From Heligmosomoides polygyrus polygyrus (Eukaryota > Nematoda > Chromadorea > Rhabditida > Heligmosomidae), in the NCBI GenBank assembly GCA_947396885.1, contig OX377205.1:77658969-77722968 (forward strand): a DNA stretch of 64,000 nt, written 5' to 3'. The notes under the pieces are model-generated. The model was not told the DNA's origin and did not search any database. It worked only from the letters and a program-made list of their open reading frames with translations. Shown here one piece after another: positions 20,520 through 32,500 of this stretch. A program made the translations under genes and the position numbers. Position 1 is the first letter of the stretch, and each line of letters opens with the position of its first letter.

Positions 20520-23500
20520 ATGAATATCACCAAACACCGCACGAAGGTGTTACAGGAGGTGTTCTCGCTGCCAGGTAAAGGGAATTTTTGGTTTACTGGT
20601 TAAAGAGCTTTTTACTTGAGCACATCAAAGCCTCATTTTAATGAGCATCCGCAGCCACTCCGCCTAATTATTTTACTTTTATTATAATTATTTTGCACTC
20701 TATCTTGAAGAATATCCATACTGTCAACATTCGAGAAAATCAGATGACCACCGGGGTAGTAGGATGTCCGTGGCTTCTTTACGTTTGCGGTGTAGTAGCT
20801 GAGGACAAGCGCCTCGAAACCATGATTCTGTTCAAGAAGGGAAGGGAACAAAGCCTGCTTAATTAATTAATTAATTAATACGTAAAGATCTACGCTACAA
20901 ATAGAACAAACAGAACATGTACGGTAGAAGCCGGAAGAGAACGAGTAAAACATAAAATGTTACATAGATACAGACGACAGACAACAGCAGCAGTAGCAAG
21001 CAAATTAAATTTTAAGGAACATCCTGTCATCAAGTCTCTTGTATTGCCTTAACAATTTTGGTAAGATGCTTTCTTCGAAATTTTTTGAAAATCCTGATTA
21101 AATTCGGGTATCGACTCCTACGCTTAAAAAATGAAAGTTCATGATTTAATTTTCATAGTCATATTATTTTTATGGGCGCGTGTAGCGCAGCCGGAGGAGG
21201 CGCAGGCTGTCGCGTGCACGCGATATCAGGTTGCTTGTTCGGATTTCCCGCCCAAGCCAACTAAGCCTTTAATCCTTCTGGTGTCGGAGAAATGGTACCA
21301 GACTCGTCTGGAAGGGATAGAGCGCTGACTTGTTCAATGGCTGGCCACCGCAAGTCATTGTATGGTCAAATACGTATTCAAATCGCCCCCACGACATCCC
21401 GTAGAAGTAGAATGCGTGGCGCATCCCAAGAGGGATCGAGTAACGCCGTTGTTTATCCCTTATCCTTTACTTTTATAGTTTTATAGTTTCTGTAGTTATA
21501 AAATATTTTACAATTTACGTTTAAGAAGTTGATATCTGTATGCAGTTATAGAATTATGGGAAAATTTCTCCACTTTCAGGATCGGTTGATCGCTCTGGAA
21601 GCGCAATTGTGTCGATCACGCCGCCAACGCAAGCCGATGTTCCCAGCTCCTCTCACAGTGAGAGCTTCTAGCTAATACCATTTGCTAGCCATACGTATCT
21701 ATGTTAGGGAGATCCCTCAAATTATCACAGGAAACTGAAGCGATTCCAAGAAAAGCTCAGCTCGGTATGGCTGCTTTTTGTTTGATTTTTTTATTCTAGG
21801 AACGTCTCGATCCGACCTCAGCGGTCCTCAGTTCCAGTATGAATATCTGGTATCTGTGCTCGGCTACTTTTCCGAAATTATCGCTGACCATGCAGCCGAG
21901 AAAGGCCTCTGCATCCTCATCGACGGTCGCAAAATGTCGCCAAAAGCGCTGAAAAACGTGCTCAGAGCATGTCAGGCAAGTTACAATGATTCACAGTAGC
22001 ATTAAATACAACAGCTGACGAAGAACAAATTCTATGAAATCTCCTACTTCAGCAAGCATTCTATCATCGCATACGAATGGCGATCATCGTTCAGCCGGAC
22101 AAATTCTTTCATCAGCAGAAAATCAACTTCGATCTCATCATGGAAGGATACGAGTTTCGGGTGATTCTTGAACATCGTTTCACGAAAACGTGTAAAACTC
22201 TGAGCGGGTCGTTTCTGTGAGAATACCTGTCTTCTTCCAAACCGACTTTGTTTTGCGGTGCTGTGCGAGGTTTGGACACCGCCCTAGATGACACTAGTTA
22301 TTCTGGGCAATCTTATGGTCGCGCTCTTCAAAAACTCCAGAACCAATCGTCATTTTAAGCTTCCTCGAAGCCTTTCCTTCAAAGGAGCTTCCCTTGTAAG
22401 ATAGGTAAACGCAGTACAAGTTGACTACTGAAGCACCTGAAAAATTTCAGGGCCGCAGATTTGCACCTCCTCTAAAATAGATCAGTTGTTGAGATTGCCC
22501 TATAATTTTTTATTTCTTTAGAAACTATCGCATGGGCGATTATCTCCTTACACTTCCATATTTCCGAGTTTCATTCCATTTGACAATCCTGTTCCGAGCC
22601 CATTAGCAGTATCGGCGCAGGAATCATTCGCGGTCTGGTCTGTGACGTCAAGAATGATCTCATTTCCGAACAGTGACCCCGGAGGTCTATTTGGCTAAAA
22701 ATTTGGGGACTATTTCATCAAGAAAACATTTTCGACGATCGGAGAATAACCTGGACACAATACTAATTGTGTCCAGGTTATTCTCCGATCAGGCCTCGGA
22801 GGACTGGTCCTAGTTTTCGCTGAACTTAGCGATTGAAATTGTTAGTTATGCTAAGGGATCACTAAAACAAAGGGCCACCAGGTTAAAACTGATTTGAGTT
22901 AAACGTGGTTTCAGCTTAAAATTGGCAATTAGGTAAAAATGCCTGTATAAGTTCATTGCGCGATCCTGCCATTTCCTGCACTGGAGGCTTTTTCTTCTCT
23001 TGTTCTTCATGATTAGGAATAAGGTTTGCTGTAGATAAATTTTATGGCGCATAAACAGTGACTTTTTTGGTATCCAGTCTATATCCTGCTGGTTTACTTA
23101 GATGCCAGAAATTGTGAGGACGTGATCAAGTTGAACTCACCCTCCTGGAGCCTCATTCATAACTCCCAAAAGCTGCTTATTAAAATGAGAAGACGGCTTG
23201 CACTTTCATCTATGTGGACGACTGATCGTTGCTGTCGAACGATAAAAGCAGCTTCTCACGAAGGCATTTTTACAGACCGTACTCGTCTCCTTGCACAAGT
23301 TGTCAAAATACATTGACATCTCGCAGCTACCGGAGAATTTTGGTGGAACTTTCACCTATGACGCCGAAAAGTGGTGCGACGATCGCGAGGTTTGTCGATT
23401 TCGGCTCGTTTTCGCCTCCTTCCTATTAAGCTATGATATGTATGTGCGTACCTTTACAGAGAATCGAGACCACGATGTCGGAGCTGAATGGCCTCTCGCA

Positions 23501-26500
23501 GGACCTAGTGCAGGCCAATGGACGACTACAAATCACATCGGACGATCCGTCGTTAGTGACAGGTACAACGTTATTCAAACGCAGCTCTTTACGCAGTGGA
23601 TTTCCATCGAAACTTATGAACAAAAACTGGATAAATGTCTTCCTGTACACAATAGTGAATATCTTAATTTTGATTTTTTATTGTGCCAACACGGATTGAG
23701 GTTTTGAGGTCGATTTTTATTTCCGGTTTAACTAATTCCTTGTCACCAGAGGTCTGAATGTCATGAAAAGTTTTAGATATGTAATTTACACCGCAACAGC
23801 CTTTCTATGTAGATTGGTAAAGGACTCTCTTGTGCGCGTAGTGCAGTCGGCAGAGGTGCCGTCTGTTGTGTGTACCCGATACCGGGTTCCTCCTAGTTCG
23901 GATCTGTACCCGATACCGGGTTCCTCCTAGTTCGGATCTTCCGCCTAGGCCAACCAAGCCTTGTTTCCCTTTGGTGTCGCCGAATTGGTACCAGATTTGT
24001 CTAGGAAGGATAAAAGCGCTGCCATATTCATCGCCACCGCATGTCACAGTATGGCCAACTGCGCATTCAAATCGCCTCAACGACTTTCCGTAGAAGTAGA
24101 TTGCGTGGCGCATCCCAAGAAGAATTAAGTAACGCCGTCATTTATCCTTTATCTTTTATGTTTCACCACCAAACGCCTTAGCTACCTGGAAGGAGATAAA
24201 TCCGGGAATCGATTCACTACTGTTGATAAAGTGCAATCACCCTGCCCGACAAGTCTTACCCCTTGTATCACACTGCGAACTGTAGAACCGCCAGTCAACC
24301 TACTCGCATCACTAAGAATTTTGCTTATACGGTAGGCTGCACGCTGTGTTTCATTCGCACTCACTGGTTTACCAACAGACGGCGATTCACTCCATCAATA
24401 TTACTCGACCTATGCGTGAATTTACCTCTACTCCCCTGGCTGTTTACCTTTGGTCGCAGTTTTGCTGCTGGAGCAGCTAATGCGCTTGGTGGTGTATACA
24501 GGGTATTCCAAAAAGGTTTGACGTTTTCCCAAGCGAGTGTATTTATCTGCAGCATGGCGGCAATAGCATCATTTTTTGTGCGTATCTTTCTGTCCGTGAT
24601 ATAATTTCCAAGTTATATTTTGCACCAGTTACGGTTTTTCTCATAATACCAAACCATCGCACTGCGATTTTGGAGCTCTATCGTAAAGGAAAGCAGCAAC
24701 CTGACGTCGTTGACCTGCTCAGTCGACTGTCGCGGACTGAAGCCCTACGAGTTCCATAAAGTGCAAGCTGCGGGCCGCGGATCGAGGTTGGGAGCGAATA
24801 CTGTTCAGCTGTTCACCGTGGAGTAGGCTCACAATCTCCAACACGATAGGATCTAATCTGGAGAGGCTACAGATACCTCTGCTATCGCCAAACCTTGTCG
24901 AGGCGCTCATGGTTTGGGGAGGAATCTACAGCAGCGGAAGGACCTCCGTGTTTTCGTAGACGAAGAATGTAAAAGTAAATGAAGATGTGTACCGACGAGA
25001 CATCTTCGAGGCTGTTGTACTTTTCTGGTTCCAGTAGCCCATCAGCAATGCTCTGTGGACGTTTCAATAAGACTCGACCCCTGCACACAGGTCGAAAACA
25101 CGCAAGCATTGTGCAATGCCAATTTCCCGGACCTCATCATGTCTGCAGCATGGCCACCGCACTCCCTGGATCCGAATCCGACAGACTAAAGCGCGTGACC
25201 CATTTTGAAGGCCAGGCTCCGCGACAAGCGCCACCGCAGCCCTGAGGCCCAGAAGGAATCTCTGCGTCGGGAGTGAGAACGACTATCTCCAGACCTACGG
25301 CACATCGCCAATGGCTTCACCAAGCGCTTTCACTTCTGCATTCGCGTCAAAGGGGGCCACCTTGAATCCGGTCGAATATAGTGTTGCCTACTGTCTATAT
25401 CGTTGTTATTTATGTATTAATTTCTAAACATGTCAGTTTTTTCATAGCTATAATTATAAAAAAACGTTTATCACGTCACTTTGGAACACCCTGTATTGCA
25501 TATCAAAAACCATGCTCAACATTCAGGTCTATGAAGACGACGAGTTAGTCGTAACGTAAGGCAGAAATAGAGATCCACCGCAAATGGCACATTATTGGCA
25601 ATAACAGTACGAGCTAACTCTGCCGAGATTTCAATAAGGTAGAAGCTGAAGGCTTTGTTACTATTTTTTAATTTTTTCCTTATGAAACTAAATCTACCCT
25701 ACTGTAGTACACTGCTCTTGTTAGCACTAAACAGAAATTCAGATTATTATTAAGAAAAAAGTGAATAAATAACAGCATACGCAACCGATTTCTGAAATGT
25801 ATATGTAGTTTGTTAAACTTTTCACAAAAAAGGTGATAAAGGATAGGAATAAAAGAACGATCCCCTTTGGGATGTACCACGCATTCGACTTCTACAGGAT
25901 GTCGTGGAAGCAATTTGAATGCATATTTGGCCTATTCAGTTACTTGTGATGCCCATCCGATAAACATGTCAGTGTTTTGTCGTTCCCAGACAACACTGGT
26001 GCCAAATCACCGACCTAGTAGTTGCGGAAGACTCTTTTGGCCTGGGCAAGAAATCCGAACTAGGAGCCTGACAACGAGGATAGCGGCACCTCCTCCGACT
26101 GCGCTACACGCGACCTCATCAAAGGGTAATAATAAAGATAATAGAAAGGTGGTTAGCTTTTGAGAACTGCTCAGAGGAGTGGCAAGATAAGAAACACTTT
26201 AATGGCTTCTGACTTTCTTGGTTCCTCCCTGCTGCTGCCCACATGGTGCGACGAACTCTCTCTATCAGTGTCGGTCTCAAGCGATTTTCTCACCCTTTTC
26301 CCTATAAATCCTCATAATCATCAGATCATTCATAGATGTTCATAGATGCTTCTTTTTAGAGGTCCTCTGCATCGTTCTCCTGTGGCATCCTTTGCATACC
26401 TACTCCTGATAGTCGATGCCTCGGCGAACGCAATATTCATATGCCCTGACGGTCGAGGTTGACGTCGCGTTATGATTTCCTGAACCGTCGAGCGGCGGTC

Positions 26501-29500
26501 GTGTCGTAGCGGCGCAACACTTTTTCGATCGAGATGCGATCAGTGGAGCGTTTTCCCATTAGTCATCGAAAACAGTTGAAATGGATGGCGTTTGTCCGTC
26601 GAATAGTGGTGACTGACATTTTCCCGTTTCGCCTGCTCTAACTGCGGAGGCCACGATCCACGACTACAGGGGCAACTCGATGCTTTTTGAGATGAACGCT
26701 GATCTCCAAAGCGGCTGGAGTCTTTGATGCACAGCTGCTGCCTTCGCTATTCGAAAACGGGCGCCATTCTCGGCGTTTCAATCGTTGGTAACTATGCTAC
26801 TTGCGTAAGGGATATTGTTCTCTTCATCTAGAGAGTTCGCTCCCAACCCGATTTTGACTCAGGAATTGTTAACGTCTTACATCATCGACTATTACATTGA
26901 CTTCAGCCTTGCTTATTTCCTGACCATGGGAGATGGTATGGCTTATTGCAGCATAACAGAGCTCCCTCCCTGCCCTAGTGGGATGTCAGCCCTAAAGTGC
27001 AGATCGGTAAGAAGCTGTCCATGAATTCCAGCTTGGATTTCATTTGTCACCTCCACCCTTATGAAATGCCGGACGATATTGAGTAACAGTTTCAAGAGTG
27101 TACGTACATCTTCGCTTCCAACCTGTTGTGATCTCGAAGAGATTTTGCACGCCCCGCATCTATCTCCATGCAATACGAAGAGCCGAAGTAGTGATTTCGT
27201 CACATCACATCGAAGACGTGCAGAGCGCCGGGTAGTCGAAGTGTCTTCCACTACACGGTTAATGATGTCGAACACCTTTCGAAAGTCGACGAAACTAATT
27301 AAGATCAGTCGTCGATATTCTAAGCTGATGATGTCGTGCAGGAGTAAGTTTGCTTGCAGCAAAACCTACATGCATACCGCTTCTGAATTAGTACTTCATA
27401 GTAATCTTCTCGAGGAGGTGATGGCTGTCGCATGCACCCGATAACACGTCCTGGTTGGAATTTCCCACAAAGGCGAGCCAAACTCTCCATCGTTCCGCGC
27501 AGTGAATTGGTACCTAACTTGTTAATCGGTAAGCCACCGCTTGTCATTGTATGCATCCAAATAATCTCCACGACATCCCGTAGAAGTAGCCCGTCCCGTA
27601 GAACCCGTCTTTTATCCTTTTAGCCTTTTTATTGGACCCGTTGTCGATTATCGATCGCGTCTCCCAATTAATGTAAATAAATGATGCTGAAGTCTTCCAC
27701 TGGCAGTCGATATAGTTGCGTTTCCCCAGTCTCCGCAATAAAATAGGTTTCCTTTCTTCCGCAGTTTGAAGATTAAGCCGCTCCTCTGGTTCGAACACTT
27801 GTGTCAGCTGAGTAAGCTTTTCTACTTCCATCAGCAGTGGTAAAGCTTGGTCAGCTGGTGTTTTAGGACTGTATTTTCCGTCTAGAGCAGAAAATTGTCA
27901 AGCTCAGGGCCTCTCTTTCTGTTTCCGAGTTAACCTATTGTTTCGTTGCTTCGTCCACTGTTATGTCATCAGTATTTAGCTCTAGAGCGTCGACAGCGTC
28001 GTTTGCGCCTTCCCAGGAATACAAGGTAGAGGTTGGTCGAACACTTCCTAGAAGTCGCCGATCCATCTCTAGTTTTACTCACCAGAAGTTTACTATTCCT
28101 GAGGATTGTAACACTTGTGCTCCATCTTGCTGCTCTTTCTCTTCTTGCTCTTTCGAGTCGTGCTCGACTTGGTGGTTCCGCTCTTCTTTGTGCTCAATTT
28201 TCCACTCTTGCTGGACGTGAGACTCTTCGAGCTGCGTTTCCTGCTGGTCGTCTAGCCACCCTCCTTGCTGCTCTTCTGGCTCTTGCTCTTGCTCTTGCTT
28301 CATCGTTCCTTGCCGCTCCTCTTCTCTAGATCTTCTAAGCTAGAGCGTAGAACCGCCTCCTTTGCAAAGAATAGTGTTTTCAACAATGAAGATTGCCTGC
28401 ATTCAGAGTTAGTTCTCGTGGACCATTGAGGATGTCTTTAGATCATAATCATCATCATCATCAAATATTCTTCAGCTGTATCAAATTACAAGCGTAGATA
28501 AAAATTTCTTCTCAAACTGAGCAGCACCTTACTGAGGAATTGTTCCCATTTGGCGGTTGATGGTTACATGAGCGTTTACAAAAGTGTGGAATCTGCACGT
28601 ATCGATGCATTGAAAGCACAGCTGTTGATTTTAAGGTCGACGATTAGTCGCGGAGCTTAGAAAGTCCGGCACCGTCCACCACGATGTGGCTGCGAAAGCG
28701 CTGAAGAGTAAGATCGACGAGATCGAAGTGGGTTCCGTTTATTCACGAAATTTCACTCATTTTAATCAAGACAAACCGATGCTGTGCAAGAAGGAGTAGT
28801 TCGACAACAAGGATGCTATTGTTTAGCATCTCGCCTCGCTTCCTCAGAAGGAAGCCGAAATGTCTAAGTTAACGGCTGAAAATGAGGAGCGGTGTCGAAT
28901 GCTAGAGGAGCATGCTGAAGGCGTGAACAGGTTAGAAGACCAAGCGGAAAACTCAACTAACTCAACTGTCTGTGAAGCGGTTGTGGTGGAAGACGCCCTT
29001 TGTTGAAATTGATTACGTTCTAGATTGCTGGATTGGATTGAGGGTCCTGGTGAGAAATGGCTTCTCACCCTGCATGAGATCGGCGAGAACAAGGACGAAG
29101 CCCGACAACTCGTCAAAGAACATCAACAGCTAGCGCTCAAGAGCAAGGTAGGAAGACACTATCCATGCTTGTCAACGGTAGAATGCTAAAATTTATCTTG
29201 TTTTCCCATTCTTTCTATTGTGTACTAGGTCTCATAAAAGTGCCTAAGACAAAGTTAGCGAGAAAGATGGAAGATAGCACCAAAAGGAATCGACGCGTTC
29301 CCTATCCTTTTATCAATTATATATACTTTTTTGTCCACTTTAAGCTTATTGTAAAAGAGACGAGATTCTTTGGTTGCGGGGTAGTGCAGTCGGAGGAGGC
29401 GCCGAGTGTCGAATGCACCCTTAAGCTTAACTGCTGGGATTTTTCGCCCAGGAAACCAAGTCTTCCATCCATTCAAGTCGGCGAATTGGAATCAGTCTTG

Positions 29501-32500
29501 TCCGAGAGGAGTAAAGCACTGAATTGGTCGTCGGCTGGCTACCGTATAGACCAAATCCGCATTCATATTTTCTTCACGATGTCCAGTAGAGGTAAAATGC
29601 GTAGCGCTTCCCGCAAAGGGTCTGACTAACGCCGTCCTTTATAATTTTATCTTTTATCCCTCTCTTTATTCCACTTTAAGAGCTCGCTCGTCGTAAAAGA
29701 GTTCAGATTTTCTATCCAAGTCAGCATGCATGGCGCACCCCAGACGAAATCACTCGGCGCAAATACTTCTATATCCCACCGTACAGCAACGAGCTCGTAG
29801 TAGCAGTGTTGTGAAGGAGCCTGCTGTCGCCTTACTGAACCGAGCTCCTTGGTGCAGCCCAGACTAACCAAACCTTTCAACTCTCCTGAGTAATTTCTCC
29901 GTTAACTGCTGCCAGACTCTTCTGGGGAGGGTAAATTTGTCATTTCACCGGCTACCCACCGCATTATCTGTGTCAAATACCCATTCAGATAGCCTCATCG
30001 ACGAAATCCCAAAGAAATTCAATGCGCGCCCCGTCATAAGCAGGGGTTGATTATTGTCGCATTTTATCCTTTTTATGACTTATAGCAAATCAGTCCTTAA
30101 AAAACGCAATTCATAACTCTTTTTCATACAGGGTTTCTCTTTTAAAAACCGCATGTCGACGGGGAGGTTTCGTTGAAAGTTGATTATGCGATTTCATTAA
30201 CAGCTCAAAGTCTAACTATATAGCCCTTCACGAACACAATTTAATCGATCTCAATTTTCATTCCATTCCGTGCACGTCGGGGTGGCTGTGCCGCGTTCCA
30301 GCTGAGTCCGCTCGTCGTGCCCGTCTGCTTCCCATTACAACCTCATGTACTTTGCTACGACGGGACGATTCGTTCCAGACTCGCAGCAGCCGGCCGGCTG
30401 CTGCCATCTCTGGTGCCTTCGCCGCAGAGCGTTTTTGCTCGCGGTGTCGCTTTCAGAAGTATTCCGTGTCGCCGTGTCCTGCTCCACTAATCTTTATTAA
30501 AGAAGTTTTCTCACCGTGTTTACAAAGCAATTTGCATTAAAGGAGGAAGAATAAAGGTCTCATTAGTCAATCCCGTTTTCGGCATGTGTATGAGACATCA
30601 TTGATATAGTTTAAAGACTTTTTATTCTATGCAATGACTTACAATCAAAGTAAGAGTCGATGTATGTAAATGCCAGGGTATCATACGTTCTAAACAGCCT
30701 GGCATCAATCCACCGACACCAGAGGAAAGGAAGGCTTTTTGACCTGGGCGTGAACTCGAGAACTCAAGAACTTCAAATCGGAGTGTATGCGACAGTCAGC
30801 GTCTTCTCCGGCTACGCTAGTACGCTCCTGTTTGTTTGTTGTTAAGACGAAGTGCTAAGATTCAAGTTCTCACCTACAAGAGCTATTGCGAGATAAAAAT
30901 TTGCGGTACATTTTATGACAATTTACGGAATAAGGGTAACTTTTCGCTGCTTAGCTTAAGTGTAGGCAGATTTTGCAGCTTGCATTTACCAACTTGAGAA
31001 CTCCGGGGATGAAGCGCTGACATTGGAGGGTACCGCTAGTTTAGGCTGATACGTACTTCATGTTGCGCCTCCTCTCGTCGTGTTAACCCACGATTACCCT
31101 CTGGTAATAAGTCTAATCTAATCTGTCAACTTCTTTACAAGAACCCATCCGGAAGTGTGGATCTCGCTAAGTGGCATAATTCCGCTGTTAGTTCAGCAAA
31201 ATCTTCCATCGGTTGAGGGAGTGCCTTTTTTAAGAGTAGTCTGAATGGGGCATAGCACTGAGTTGGTCGTTATAACTGGAGATCCCATCTGGTAAGTATT
31301 ATTAAAATGTTTCTATTTTTCTTTATTATTTAAATCTGCAGTTTCCCCGTAAGGCTTCATCGAAGTTGAGAAAACTTCTGGTAACTTACTAAACAGAGAT
31401 TAGGCAACATAACCCTGTGTGTATCATTGGAAGGGAACGGTGAGACAACATGTATTACAAAGACGAGGTCTAAAAAAGGCAAGATGAGCACTTCTGCAAA
31501 GGACCAGCGCGGCTTTATTTACCAATTTAATTAAGTCTTAACTACTGTACTATTATTGAAGGCTAAGTCAGCGAAACGGTAGCTTCTCTAGAAAAATGCG
31601 CTACGCACTCGATTCAATATCAGTACTCGTTGTTTTTTTCAGTTTTTCAAGAAAAAATTCATGCTCTCTGCTTACTACATGTGCAAACTGAGCAGAACGC
31701 TAGGCGCATCCCGAAATGATGCTGACTAATGCCACACTTTATCCCCGTCCTCTAGACGAAGAACGGCGTCGGCTTTGTGATACTGTATTGTGTCGAAAAG
31801 TCAGGAAATTTTCTAGAAAAAGAACGATTGAAAAACAATCCTTTCGGTGAATTCGTAAAAGGCTGGTTTCGAAATGGCAAATACTGACTAGTCTGTTCGC
31901 ATACCACCTTAGGGCATTGTACATAAAGGACAAAGACCGGCGTTATTCAACCCCTCGCGGGATGCGCCACGCATTTTACTTCTGCGTGGTGTCGTGGAGG
32001 CGATTTGAATGCGTATTTAGCCATGCAACGAATGCGGTGTCTAACTGCTGAAAGGGTCTGCGCTTTATGTACCATATACCATCTCACCGAGCCCGGAGAG
32101 ATGAAAGCCTTGACTGGCCTGTGCGGGAACTCCGGACCAGGAGCCTGGTATTGGGTGCAAGTGACAGTCGACACCTCCTCCGACTGCGCTACACACGCCC
32201 ACATTGTACATATTGGACAAATGTGTACAATAAATGGTCTTTGCAACATCCTGAAAGAGAAGTTGAATGCGCGGCGCATCCCAAACAACTATTTATTAAC
32301 GCTTTATCTTTTTTTGGTTTTTTATCCTCTATCGCATTAAAGATCGACTGCCGTTTAGCACGCACCTATTAGTGTTGGGGATACACAAAAATCTCCCGAT
32401 TGCATCTGTCAAAACTTCACGTTTTGTTTAGTTAATTATGGGCGGATTCTCTCTCTGATACATTATGCATAACTACAAATTTTGAATGAAATCTTCCAGG

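Noticed and set aside
28550..28615. Extra SESTD1 exon reading GYMSVYKSVESARIDALKA
   Set aside because: Frame does not connect to the following exon in the left arm and meets stops in the right; the known neighbours already join in phase without it.
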